Positions 1-9,865 of a stretch of DNA of 21,252 nucleotides are shown here, piece after piece. Within the stretch, counting starts at the first letter, position 1. Each line of letters opens with the position of its first letter. A program made the translations under genes and the position numbers. The stretch comes from Chara braunii (lineage: Eukaryota; Streptophyta; Charophyceae; Charales; Characeae): NCBI GenBank assembly GCA_003427395.1, contig BFEA01000182.1:818468-839719 (forward strand), in the 5' to 3' direction. The notes beneath the pieces were generated by a model. That model had not been told where the DNA came from and searched no databases. It saw only the letters and a program-made list of their open reading frames with translations.

Positions 1-115
1 GCAGAATTAGAATGAATCTGCTAGAACGTGGAATAATATGCCGCCATATGTTTTGTCTTTTGTGCATGTGGTGAGTAGAGGCCCTTAGGGCCACTGCACG
101 TATTCCTAAGAAAAG

Positions 116-167
116 AAAAACAAGAAAACAAAAGAAAAATGAAAAACAAGAAAACAAAAGAAAAATG
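116..167. repeat. 26-bp A-rich tandem repeat, two copies
   Basis: Two adjacent perfect copies of a 26-base unit (116-141 and 142-167), made of A runs broken by C, G and one TG. Related A-rich sequence continues on both sides. Likely simple-sequence expansion. Confidence 0.85.
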
Positions 168-361
168 AGAGAACAAAGAATTAGTGACCCAGAACTGTGA
201 TCAGTGTGATGCACAGACCTGCATTCGAATCCAGACTATATATTCTCGGCCCACGCAGACGGACTAGAAGTCTAATGTCCATCTTTGCTTCACGAGGGGT
301 CCTTGCTAATATGTAGGGGCCCTTCGGAAACGAGACTGGACGAATAGATTGGAGTATTTGT

Positions 362-379
362 AAAAAAAAAAAAAAAAAA
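362..379. repeat. Poly-A tract (A18)
   Basis: Uninterrupted run of 18 A followed by GGACATGCACCC. It could be the tail of an old retroposed sequence or a plain homopolymer. No target duplication was found around it. Confidence 0.8.
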
Positions 380-847
380 GGACATGCACCCACATGCACA
401 CGCATGTGCTCACAGTGTTGACGTATGGGGTGGCCCCATCTTTTTTCCCTCTTGCAGTTTGATTTTCGGAAGGGAGGGGCATGTTTGGCCACCCCACCCT
501 GTTAAATGGGATCAATTTGTTATATATTTTTTCCTGTTTTTAGTGTTTGGGCGCGTAGGGCCACGTGTCTGAGGCCCAACGGGCCAATTCCGTTTTTCGG
601 AATTCAACGGGACACCCCCATTTTTCCGTTAAACAGGATTCAACTGGGGTCCCTGGGGCCGTTAAACGCGTTCAACGGCGTTGAATTCCGTCCGTTCTCC
701 GTTTATCGGATACACAGCCCGAGATGAGACAATCCAACAATGAACTAGTTTCACCTATAGCAAGCAACATGGAGCACAATAAATCCGTTTAAATAACTGT
801 GTTTACTTTGGCTTTCTTTGGGGTACCCCTTTCATTTATTCTTGCAG

Positions 848-958
848 CTCCTCTTTTACTACGCCTCTCACGCAAAAGGCTGACAACATTGATTGTGGTT
901 GAGCGCCATCTGCCCACATCCCCGTCTGCCTCAATGGCACACTTGCACATTATGAAAG
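848..958 (+). CDS. Candidate internal exon A of an unknown host gene
   Basis: A 111-base stretch preceded by a pyrimidine-rich acceptor (TTTATTCTTGCAG, ending at 847) and followed by a GT donor (959-960, ATGAAAG/GTGATA). It is open in the frame with two leading bases: 36 codons, beginning P-L-L-L-R-L-S-R-K-R and ending with the residues M-A-H-L-H-I-M-K, then one leftover base. That base completes a codon with the first two bases of candidate exon B at 10238, and the joined frame stays open. I do not recognise the protein. The other two forward frames contain stops. Evidence is limited to splice signals, an open frame and phase match. Chance occurrence is quite possible. Confidence 0.35.
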
Positions 959-1204
959 GTGATACGGGTAAAACGTGAGGTATACTCCTGTTCATTTTAG
1001 TTCAGAGCTTCACCTTATATTTTGTCTGTTCTCTTAATGACGCTCAGCCATATAGATTTACTACTAGCACACAAGGGAAGGGGGGAAGGAAAGGGGTAGG
1101 AGGCGGATTTCTATAGCGAGTGAGGGGCAGAGGAGGGGAAGAAAACGGTAGGAGAGGAAGTGGAGTAGGAAAGGACAGGACAAAGATATGACTAACTTGA
1201 TAGG

Positions 1205-1208
1205 GTTC
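1205..1208. repeat. Target site duplication, left copy (GTTC)
   Basis: GTTC immediately before the TG of the left LTR is repeated at 10155-10158 immediately after the CA of the right LTR. Four bases is short for a gypsy element, where five is usual. The fifth base does not match on either side. Confidence 0.75.
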
Positions 1209-2200
1209 TGCAATCAGACTCACTTTCATTCACACTTTCATATGCATGCAAACAGGTTGCGCAGCAAACTGGCGACAAGCGCCCACTCAAAACTCATGGT
1301 AACCAAGAGCACAGTTCAGATACAATCTCACTTCAGATGGCTATGGCGCATCAGCGCCTATACAAATCTCTGTTTGTCACTCACACAACGCTGCTGTTCA
1401 CACACAGGATCACCCTGGATATCCCACACGCGTCACGCTGTACAAGCACACACACACACACATGTTACTCCCTTCTAACAGCTATGGCGGCGATGGCCGC
1501 TGCTATCCCTATCGCTATGGCTAAGCTCCTTCTCGCCCTCTTCGTCCTCGGGCTCACTGCAGACCACCTCGCACAAGTCGCTATGGTAGCGCTTCCGCAT
1601 GGCTTACGCAGGAATGGATGAATGGCCGGGCGCTGCCTCTTGATTTATACTTTTGTAACTCGCTGGTCTGCCCTTTTCCATCGGCCCATGGTGCACACAG
1701 TCCCTCATGGTACTTGTTGGACTGGACTCGAACTGACTGGACCGGGACCGTTGACTGCATGGGTTTGCACCGCAGACTCACTGCAGTCCCACTGCCAACG
1801 TACTGGGGTTGGCTCCACCACTTGCCCACTTGCCTCTGCCTAAACGTGAGCCCACTCCGAAAGGCCACTTCCGGGACCTTCCGAAAGTGTGTGCACTTGG
1901 CCTTTCAGGTACTGTAGCAGCTACGACCTTGACCTTTCAGGGCTGTAGCAGCTATGACCTTGACCTTTCAGTAGATCTATAGCTACGACCTCTATAGAGT
2001 TGTGACTCCTACTTGACAGATCTACAGATCGAATCCCTACCACTACACAGACCTACGATAGACAACAACAACTGTCAAAACACAGGTCACGGGTTCAAAC
2101 ACTCGAGGTTGACACAAATACTGTACACAGGTAAGGTGAGGACTAGGGATCGAGCCCTGGGATCTGCATTCGCTACTGCTAATAGGTAAAAACCATTTCA
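1209..2200 (-). repeat. 3' LTR of the gypsy element (left copy)
   Basis: A 992-bp copy, TG at 1209 and CA at 2200. Differences from the right copy are mostly transitions plus a few small indels (for example the bases before GGTAACC near 1298, and the CA-dinucleotide run near 1450). The first ~290 aligned bases hold about 14 substitutions by hand count; the rest is somewhat better conserved. The minus-strand TATA-like box is also present (1643-1649). Confidence 0.95.
1912..1971 (-). repeat. 31-bp tandem repeat in U3 of the 3' LTR
   Basis: Same repeat as 9866-9925, copies starting at 1912 and 1943, one substitution between them in GCTACGACC/GCTATGACC. Confidence 0.7.
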
Positions 2201-2210
2201 CTCCCGCCGG
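2201..2210 (-). other. Purine-rich tract next to the 3' LTR (weak polypurine tract)
   Basis: On the minus strand CCGGCGGGAG abuts the TG of the 3' LTR. Position fits the plus-strand primer, but the run has a C in it and is short, so it is either degenerate or only a partial PPT. Confidence 0.4.
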
Positions 2211-2238
2211 CCTAAATTCGAGGTCCTCCGGGAATAAC
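2211..2238 (-). other. Short 3' untranslated stretch of the gypsy element
   Basis: Twenty-eight bases between the pol stop and the purine-rich tract. No separate feature seen. Confidence 0.5.
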
Positions 2239-2944
2239 TCAGTCCAAGGCAGGACCTTTACCTTTCTTATCTCTCTTGTAGGCTCTAACTACGTCGGGAG
2301 CTGTTTCTAGAAGTTCGGTTCTAGTAAACCAGTGGTCGTGTTCTGGCTCCTGATAAGCAAATCGAACCTTGTACTGCTTCTGCGGACGATCTCTACCTCC
2401 TGTTCTGAACACGTCTTCACCTACAATGCCGTCAATGTCGTATCTTTCGTCCACGTCTGGAGGAATCATGGATCTCCTAGATGAAAATTGTTGACTTGTG
2501 ACACACGGCAACGACTTTGAGGCATGAAACACAGGGTAGGTGTGGAGGTGTGCTGGGATCTCCATTGTGTAGGACAACCCATCGTCTCCGCCCTTAACTT
2601 CTGGAACTGGTCACGGTCCTCTATATGCGGGCAGTAACTTTTGCGAGATGTTTTCCTCAAGAGCAAACTCTTTAGACTTGACCCAGACCAGGTCGCCTAC
2701 TTGAAACTGTGACGGGCGACGGTGCTTATTGGCTTGTTCTATCATTCGGTGCTGGGCCTTCCTGAGGTTCTCTACCACGGTAGTTCTCTTTCTCGTGCTG
2801 TAACGCAAACTCTCTAGTACCGGGCGGTAGCCTGTGAATCTGATCCCGGTTAAGTCCCTCAAACGGTCTGCGTGGTCTAAAGGACTTGTGCAATTCGTTG
2901 GGAGTGCGACATGTAGACAAGTGCACGCTGTTATTGTACGACAC
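2239..2944 (-). pseudogene. Integrase C-terminus with chromodomain-like module
   Basis: Three pieces. Near 2944-2880: the residues Y-N-N-S-V-H-L-S and C-R-T-P-N-E-L, reached after a 5-bp loss at about 2953. After a frameshift near 2875, the 2862-2611 piece has the GPY/F-type region (HRRPSQFQVGDLVWVKSKEF, then LLPAYRGP) and ends in a TGA where the family has Trp. The same frame resumes to 2239 with HASKSLP and a chromodomain-like segment (DERYDIDGIV, QYKVRFAYQEPEHDHWFTR, then the residues V-V-R-A-Y-K-R). Such modules direct chromovirus integration towards marked chromatin. Aromatic-cage residues cannot be assigned safely from this copy. Confidence 0.8.
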
Positions 2945-2947
2945 TGG

Positions 2948-4316
2948 CTACTTTGGGCAACATCTCATCCCAATTGATCTGATCCGGTCTAATGTACACA
3001 AAACTTGTTGCAGGGTCTTATTCATCTGCTCAGTCTGACCGTTAGTCCCTGGATGATGGCCAGATGACATCAACAGCTTGGAGCCATAGACTCTCATCAA
3101 CTCCTGCCAGTTCTGACTAGTGAACCGGGGGTCTCTATCACTAACTATAGACAGTGGAATCCCGTGTTCGCTGACCCAATGATCAAAAAACTTCTGAACA
3201 ACTAATTTTGTGCGTGCCTCTGAAGATAAAGGAGCAAAAACAGCATACTTACTGAATCTATCAACTATTACCATGACTTGGCTCTTGCCGTGCCTACTCT
3301 TGACATGGGTGTCCATAAAGTCAATGGACACTGAATCCCCTGGCTGATCAGGAATAGGCAAGGGTCTGAGAAGACCTAGAGGGGCACGCATAGAGGTCTT
3401 ATTTCTCCGGCAGACCTTACAACTGCGAACATACTCGATGCAGTCGGCCTTCATCCCATGCCATATGTACGCGCGCATGAGGTTAGCTAGAGTCTTTTGC
3501 CAACCAAAATGTCCCTCAGTATCGTGGCATTCCCCTAGGATCAAACTATGGATCTCCTCACTGTTAGGAACGCACAATCGGTCAACTATGTTAGCCTTGT
3601 CGAATAGTAGTCCATCAGTAGTGCGGTAGTCTAGTTCGGACTGTGGGGCCTCCTTGAGTCTCTTGAGGAGGTCACCATAGATAGAGTCCTGCGCATACGC
3701 CTCTTCAACTTTCTGTTGCAGGTCTCTCCCTATATCCAAATAATGAACCATCGCTCCAGAGTAGTCAGCTCTCCTACTCAGAGCGTCCGCAACTACATTA
3801 TACTTCCCTTTGACTGGCTTCAGCTCAAAGTCATATTGATCTAGCTCTGCAGCCCACCTAGTAAGCTTAGGTGTCATCTTGGCCTGAGTCTTCAACCACC
3901 TTAATGTCTCGTGGTCTGAGTAAACTTTGAAGTGCCTCCCAAGCAAGTAGTGTTTCCAATGTTCTAATGCTTGCCTGAGAGCGTAGAGTTCCCTCTCGTA
4001 GGTGGATGTCGCTACCTTCTCTGAAGGCATCCTAGCCGACAAACTCTATGGGTCTATATCCATTGCCATCGTCTTGCTGTAATACAACACCTATACCATA
4101 CTGGCTCGCGTCAGTAGTGACAACGAAAGGTAAGGACGGATCGGCTACCTTAAGGACTGGGTACTCTATCAACGCTTGCTTCAACTTCTTCATGACAGAC
4201 GTTCAGTCCTTATCCCACTTCCAGATTGTTTCTTTCTTCAGCAACCTGCGAAGGGGAGCAACGATGGTGGAGAAGTTCCTCACAAACTTCCTGTAATAAT
4301 TAGCTAAGCCTAAGAA
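2948..4316 (-). pseudogene. RNase H and integrase core of pol
   Basis: From 4316 the RT frame continues into the connection segment ([11 protein letters not shown]) and the RNase H start (VVTTDASQYGIGVVLQQ), with a TGA at 4205-4203 and a frameshift near 4045. The 4042-2948 frame then carries the rest of RNase H (YERELYALRQALEHWKHYL, VYSDHETLRWL, ADALSR). Next is integrase: an HHCC zinc site (CHDTEGHFGW with two His; SCKVCRRN with two Cys) and the core, with catalytic residues in SIDFMD, IVSDRDPRFTS and GTNGQTEQMNKTL. All three D, D, E positions are intact. The frame shifts near 3010 and reads into a TAG at 2950-2948. Integrase inserts the cDNA; the core looks chemically intact but cannot be made in one piece. 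Confidence 0.9.
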
Positions 4317-5333
4317 CTACCGCAACTCTCTCAACGTGCGGGGTGTAAGCCAACCTCTAATCGCTGCAATTTTACTATCTTCTGGTTTGATGCCGTCTCC
4401 ATCTAAGACATGGCCTAAGTACAAAACTTGGGTCTTTCCCCATTGGCACTTCTTTGCGTTGATCTTGAAGTTAGCCTCTCCGAGCTTCTCCAAGACCTGC
4501 CTTAGATGACCATGCTCCTGGAGGGTCCTACTGAACACTAGAATGCCATCTAAGTCGACTACTACAAACCTGTCCAACCACGGCCTAAACAAGTCATTCA
4601 TACAACGCTGAAAAGTTGTTGGCGCGTTGGCTAGTCCAAAGGGCATAACTATAAACTCGTAGTGCCCATATCTAATCCGGAACGCGGTCTTATACTGATC
4701 ATCAGGATGGACCTCTATCTGATGATATCCGGACTTCAAGTCTATCTTCGAAAAATACTTGCAACCCTGCACCCGATCTCAAAGATCATTTATACGGGGC
4801 AGTGACTCCACATTCTTCACTGTGATAGCATTGAGACCGCTATAGTCAATGCACATCCTAAGCTCTCCCTCCTTCTTGGGGAAAAATAGAACAGGTGCTC
4901 CAAATGGAGACGAACTGCGCCTAATCCAACCCTTCTCTAGGAGTTCATCTAACTGCTTGAGCAACTACTCCAATTCCCGCGGGGACATCCTATACACCGC
5001 TCCTTTAGGAGTTCTACTGCCAAGCTCTATCTCAATACGATGCTGGATGGGCCGCGGGACTACTCCCGTAGGCGGCTTCGCTAAGTCTACATACTCTTCC
5101 AGCAACTTCGCAATAGCGGGATCTATGGGTTTTTCTTCTTTAGGCTCAGTAATTGGCCTGACATAGGCTACAAAGACCTGTTCTTCTAGCTGCTCCTTCT
5201 TCACTAACCTTGCGAACGTAGGAGCGCTAAGGAAGCAATGTGCCAGGGAGTTGTCTACTCCGAACACATGAAACAGACGGGTAGTCTTGACCCCGCCTGA
5301 TGGACTAGGGAGCCTACACTCATGCCCTCTCAA
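4317..5333 (-). pseudogene. Reverse transcriptase region of pol, three stops and altered YxDD
   Basis: Three consecutive pieces in one frame, separated by single stop codons: 5333-4965 (ends TAG), 4964-4779 (ends TGA) and 4772-4317 (ends TAG). Landmarks in order: linker with P-T-G-V-V-P-R-P-I-Q-H-R-I; fingers segment [48 protein letters not shown] (first catalytic Asp present); FIVMPFGLANAPTTFQ; then FVVVDLDGILVFS. This last is the catalytic box, normally Y-x-D-D, here D-x-D-G: both the Tyr and the second Asp are changed. Thumb-region residues VLYLGHVLDGDGIKPEDSKI follow. The RT copies element RNA into DNA; this copy would be dead even without the stops. Confidence 0.9.
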
Positions 5334-5494
5334 ATGGAATGTGGCCCGACTGCCTCTCCCCAGTCCATTCCTATGACCATGTCAAAAGGAAGGTTGTCCT
5401 CTATAAGGAGAGTCAGGGAACGAAGAACTTTCTCCACCTTCCCATCTTGCTTTAGGTGAAAGTACGCCTGGACTCCCTCTACGTAATCCTCTAC

Positions 5495-5935
5495 TCACAT
5501 TGTGCGATTGTCTGCGAGGATACTCACTATGGGGTCTACTAACTTTTGGACTTTTAGCCCCAACTTTAACTTCTGCAGCGCGTTTCTACTGATATAGCTG
5601 CGTGTGGCCCCACTAGCTACTAGGACCCTTACTCTACCTCCGAAAATCTCTACATCTACTAAAACTAGTTGTCCTCTACTCTCCTTCTTCATCTTGGCCC
5701 AGACAGTCATTCTCTCCTTTAACTCATCGGCCACGCCTGGGAGGGAAGTGCCTAGAGAGACCCTAACACAAGCGGTCCTTGGACAACTATCTAGGCACCG
5801 GCCTGCAACTTCTGCCATAGGCACATGTGGTGTGGGAGTTTCTTGTCGGCTCGCGCTCGTTTCCCCACATGGCCTTATGGTAGGGGCAGTTGCTACCCCT
5901 ACCGGCGGCTGCCTTTTGACCCCTGGGCAGCCCAT
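5495..5935 (-). pseudogene. Aspartic protease region of pol, catalytic Asp lost
   Basis: An open frame of 146 codons following gag, in a different frame from the RT. It contains the retropepsin-like segment VLVASGATRSYIS, where the family motif is D-S/T-G-A: the catalytic Asp codon has become GCT (Ala). Upstream are the residues ESRGQLVLVDVEIFGGRVRV, the usual strand before the active site. The frame ends at a TGA right after the residues A-D-N-R-T-M. Coding-like sequence continues in the same frame from 5494 to about 5334, through the residues P-F-D-M-V-I-G-M-D-W, a typical segment after the protease, and then the frame is lost. The listed start is simply the first in-frame ATG; the true boundary with gag is not determinable because gag and pol are both broken. 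Confidence 0.8.
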
Positions 5936-5955
5936 CGGGCCTCTCTGTACTTTGG

Positions 5956-7857
5956 TCAGTATTTGATGATATGACCAGGGTCACCGCAATATATGCACTG
6001 CCCCTGGTCCACACGTTGTTGCCAAACGCGTTGGTCCAGGCCCAAATCTTCCCAAGGACGGTCCTGTGGCAAACCTGGGAGCCAACCACTTCTCCTATAG
6101 GGTGACGTATTACCCCTATTAGGCGACCTATTCCCTGGACGATTTTGCGGGTAACCTTGACCCCTTCCTCCCGCTTGGCGGTTTCCTCCTCTACCACCAA
6201 CCCCCTGATCGCCCTGGGAACAACCCCCCAAGGCCCGACCCCCTTGGCCCTGGCCTCTACCTCCTCCTTGCGGCCTCCCTCCGCCCGCGACAGCAACGTA
6301 AGTCCTCCCCTGGCTAACGCCACTGTCCTCCTCCTCTAGTCCCCACTCAATCTGCTCGTAGCGGACTTCGTTGACACCACCCTCATCTAACATAAGGATC
6401 AAACGATACTTGGTCTTGACCTGACCCGAGATGGTGCGACCCTTCCACTTTTTGCCCTTATCTAGGTCCTTATGCCAAAAAGTGGAAATTGACATGGACC
6501 TCGCTTCGAACGCCACCACTTCCGTGCTCAATGCGTCATAGGTCATGGTGGGCTGCTGGCTCTTCTCAAAGAAGTGACCTCGTAATTGTTCGGGCATCGC
6601 CCGGTAGAAGAGGTTGACCAGCTGGGTCTCAGTAACCCCATGGTCAGGAACGGCTACCAACTCATCCATCACACCTTTGAGTGCCCTAGCACTCTTCGAC
6701 TGCTGAGAGTGAATGGTTTGCAGTCGATCGGAGGCTTTGACACTGCGCGAGACATTTGCAAATCTAACGCAATAACTTAAGGAAATCATTGACGGGAGTG
6801 AACGCAGAGTAGGCGACTAAATCATCATTGCAGTTGGTTGCGCGGCACAGGGACCTAGCAAAACTGGCTGCCTCCTCCCTCAGGGCGTGAATGGCTATTA
6901 GGACGTGCTCATCCGGGGAGACTTTCTGTAGGTGCACGTATGTTTTGATATTGGCTTCCCAATTATCAAAATCTTCTTCTTTCTTCCCGCTATAAGAATT
7001 CGGGAACTTGATCTTGACCGGCTCCCTACGGGGACGTGCTTCCTCCTCCTTGGGAGCAGTAAATCTGGCGCATTCTATGGCGCCCGTACAATAACGTTCC
7101 GTGCCCTCTAGGTGGGCCCTCACCTCTGAGCCCATCTGCGTCGCCAATTCCCTGGCGAAGTCCCGAAGTCCCGACCGTATAGAGCGTAAGGCAATGTCCT
7201 GACCTCTACCAAACAAATATTGTTCTTGTTGGACATGTGTCAGACGCTCTGTATTTCTCGCCATTATCTCCATCTTCCCCAATAGGACCACCCGCGTCGC
7301 CATCTGCTCTCTTGCTTCTTTACCTCCGCTAATTCTTTCGCCGCCTGGCTCGCCGCCTCCATTTTTCTTTTCCTCTCCCTCGTCAATCGAAACTTCCATT
7401 CCATCCTCTTCTCATCCTCTATCGCCTTGAGTGGGTCTTCTTTTGCATCCCACTCTTTCATGGCGGCCTCTTGTTCTTCCCTGGGCACATACATCAGTGC
7501 CTCCTCTTCTTCCCCCAGGGATAAACCAGCAACCCACTCTGTAATTTTCTTCTCCATCTGATCTTCTTTTGTACCACTGGATTCACCTCTTCCTCCTGCC
7601 CTTTGTCTTTCCAGTGGCTGTTCTTCTACCTCTTCCTCCTCTTCTATCGCTTTGAGCTTCTCTTCTTCTTCTCTCTTTAACCTCTCTTTTTCTTTGGCCA
7701 TCTCCTCCTCAATCTTCTTCAACTTCGCCGCCTCGTCTTCTATCAAGGCCTTCTTCTTGGCCTCCTTCTCCCTTCTTTCTTTCAGGATGGCGGCGGCCTT
7801 CGCATCCTGCTCTGCTGTGTAAGGGGAGGTGCTCGTTCCTGTACGCGTGTCAACCAT
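5956..7857 (-). pseudogene. gag of the gypsy element, frameshifted, zinc knuckle cut short
   Basis: Start chosen at the ATG at 7857 in a strong context (ACCATGG). An upstream GTG at 7890 in the same frame has no support. The first ~200 residues are a lysine/glutamate-rich coiled-coil-like stretch ending with RKMEAASQAAKELAEVKKQ. The frame then shifts near 7320 into a capsid-like segment (RREPVKIKFPNSYSGKKEED, then DNWEANIKTYVHL), and shifts back near 6775. After FANVSRSVKASDRLQTI comes the conserved segment FYRAMPEQLRGHFFEK, a Gly/Arg/Gln-rich tract (about 6120-6300), and a CCHC knuckle CIYCGDPGHIIKY. The last Cys codon of the knuckle is a TGA stop (5958-5956), so the second arm of the zinc site is lost. 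Gag packages the element RNA; this copy cannot make a full-length product. Assignment rests on order, composition and the knuckle. Confidence 0.85.
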
Positions 7858-8678
7858 GGTGATAGGCACACAACCAAATAACGTTTCCACTCCTCACCAC
7901 TTAGACTCTCCAACTGACTCAACTTAAGACTGACTCAATCTATGGACCACAGGGTTCGTAGAGAGCCTTGTCAACTATAGTCTCTACCCTAAACTCTAAT
8001 CACTACAGTCGTCAGTACAGAGCATGTTGCTGACCAGGAGGCATTTAAGGAGATCCCCCGTAACTCCTCATGAATTCTTTAACATCGCAGACAAGACGAC
8101 ACGGTCAGCAGGTTCTCTCAAGACTTAGACGGCCCGTTGTGCAGCCCACAACTCGGATTTTGGGCCTACCGTGCCACACCGAGCAGCCCGCCGGTCAGTA
8201 TCGGTCCTTGGGAGGGTTCGTGTCCTCCGAGACAGTCGAGTCGTCAGACACAGTCTTTAGAGTATCACCCCGTGTAGGTTTGGTCAACGAGGCCCTATCC
8301 TTCATACACGGAGTCCTATCACCTGGACAGAAGAGACTCAATGCAGAAAGAAGAGAGAGACAAACTCAGACTCAACAAGTACCATAGGGTGAGTGCACAT
8401 CCATACGGTGAGGGGATAGGCTAAGGGCTTGGCGAGATTTTACCAACTCAAGCTTGGTAAAAATCGTGGTCAACAGCTCCGGTCAACACCGTGGGCAGCG
8501 CTTGGTCAACGCGATCGAGCCCCGATCAACGCTCTTGTCAACCCTTCGGTCAATGCCCGATCAACCCTTGGTCAACACCCGATCAACCTCCAAGTCGGCT
8601 ATGGCTGCCGGCACCTTCGTTCTCGCCAACCTCCCTTCTCTTCTTCCTCCACCTTTCTTCTCGCCGTTTCTTTTTCCC

Positions 8679-8695
8679 TTTTTTTTTTTTTTTTT
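8679..8695. repeat. Poly-T tract (T17)
   Basis: Run of 17 T inside a pyrimidine-rich stretch of the leader. On the element strand this is a poly-A run. Confidence 0.9.
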
Positions 8696-8923
8696 CACCC
8701 TCAGCTATGTCTGTCTTCAACTTCGCGGTCCCTCTTTCCTTCTTCCTCTCCTGTCTCTCCTCCCTTCTCTACTTCACCTTCCTCTCTCCTCCGTGTCCCA
8801 AGCTCCACGGCTATGGCCGCTACTTCGTCTTGGACCGCACAACCAATCTCGTATCACTCAACTCCCTCTCTCTGTGGTGATGTCTTTAGTGCAGGTGCGT
8901 AGCGAACCAATCTTGTATGGCTC

Positions 8924-8925
<2 letters not shown>

Positions 8926-8986
<61 letters not shown>
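8926..8986. repeat. (CT)n microsatellite in the leader
   Basis: About 30 uninterrupted CT units. The first copy of the surrounding duplicated segment (near 8866-8875) has only a few CT units, so the tract expanded after duplication. Confidence 0.95.
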
Positions 8987-8991
<5 letters not shown>

Positions 8992-9140
8992 CGTCGTTGT
9001 CTTCTGTGCAGGTACGCGTCACTTCCTTCCGCAGCGGAGATATGGCGGACATCTTCTTCATGGTGGCGTTCTTCAACTATGGCGCCCTACAACGCGCGTC
9101 TCTCTCCTGCTACAACGATGAGGGCACATGGGATAGAGGG

Positions 9141-9157
9141 TACCAGCTCCGATACCA
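9141..9157 (-). other. Primer binding site, initiator-Met tRNA type
   Basis: On the minus strand, one base after the CA end of the 5' LTR, the sequence reads TGGTATCGGAGCTGGTA. The common plant PBS for the 3' end of initiator tRNA-Met is TGGTATCAGAGC. Eleven of those twelve positions match, and position 8 differs. This would prime minus-strand cDNA synthesis. Confidence 0.85.
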
Positions 9158-9596
9158 GTGCAATCAGACTCGCTTTCATTCACACTTTCATATGCATGCA
9201 AACAGGTTGTGCAACAAACTGGCGACAAGCGCCCACTCAAATCTCATAGATATGGTAGCCAAGAGCACAGTCCAGATACAATCTCACTTCAGATGGCTAT
9301 GGCGCATCAGCACCTATACAAATCTTTGTTCATCACTCACACAACGCTGCTGTTCACACACCGGATCACCCTGGATATCCCACACGCGTCACGCTGTACA
9401 CGCACACACACACACATGCGACTCCCTTCTAACAGCTATGGCGGCGATGGCCGCTGCTATCCCTATCGCTATGGCTAAGCTCCTTCTCGCCCTCTTCGTC
9501 CTTGGGCTCACTGCAGACCACCTCGCACAAGTTGCTATGGCAGCACTTCCAAATGGCTTACGCAGGAATGAATGAATGGCTGGGCGCTGCCTCTTG

Positions 9597-9603
9597 ATTT
9601 ATA
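9597..9603 (-). promoter_or_regulatory. Putative TATA box of the 5' LTR
   Basis: TATAAAT on the minus strand in a GC-richer context (AAGTATAAATCAAGAGG in that strand). It is conserved in the other LTR at 1643-1649. Transcription would be expected to start about 25-35 bases further left, giving an R-U5 leader of some 400 bases. Confidence 0.5.
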
Positions 9604-9865
9604 CTTCTGTAACTCGCTGGTCTGCCCTTTTCCATCGGCCCATGGTGCACACAGTCCCTCATGGTACTTGCTGGACTGGACTGGGACTGACTGGACCGGG
9701 ACCGTTGACTGCATGGGTTTGCACCGCAGACTCACTGCAGTCGCACTGCCAACGTGCTGAGGTTGGCTCCACCACTTTCCCACTTGCCTCTGCCTAAACG
9801 TGAGCCCACTCCGAACGGCCACTTCCGGGACCTTCCGGAAGTCTGTGAACTTGGCCTTTCGGGTA

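Larger units (their letters stand above)
1..1208. other. Left flank, no confident gene
   Basis: About 1.2 kb before the first LTR. It holds A-rich tandem repeats, an 18-base A run, GGGCC-rich short palindromes (for example GGCCCTTAGGGCC at 80-92), a hairpin at 586-604 (AATTCCG, five T, CGGAATT), a 10-bp inverted pair TGGGGTGGCC/GGCCACCCCA (426-435 and 487-496) and purine-rich low-complexity sequence around 1070-1190. Apart from the candidate exon at 848-958, open frames here are short and unlike any family I know. Confidence 0.6.
7858..9140 (-). other. Long untranslated leader of the gypsy element
   Basis: About 1.28 kb between the PBS and the gag ATG with no recognisable protein on the minus strand. 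It holds a (CT)n tract, a poly-T run, a cluster of GTTGACC-type motifs (8468-8590) and a duplicated segment with CAACCAATCT and GTGCAGGT motifs (about 8838-9012). A plus-strand open frame across it is low-complexity and antisense to the element, so I do not call it a gene. Confidence 0.7.

Noticed and set aside
181-379. Possible tRNA-derived SINE (TTCGAATCC box-B-like string at 224-232, A18 tail)
   Set aside because: No convincing A box at the proper distance and no target duplication around the A tract.
8454-9575. A 373-codon plus-strand open frame
   Set aside because: It runs antisense across the gypsy leader and into the LTR, is largely Ser/Leu/Pro low complexity, and encodes the CT tract as Leu-Ser repeats. 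No family resemblance.
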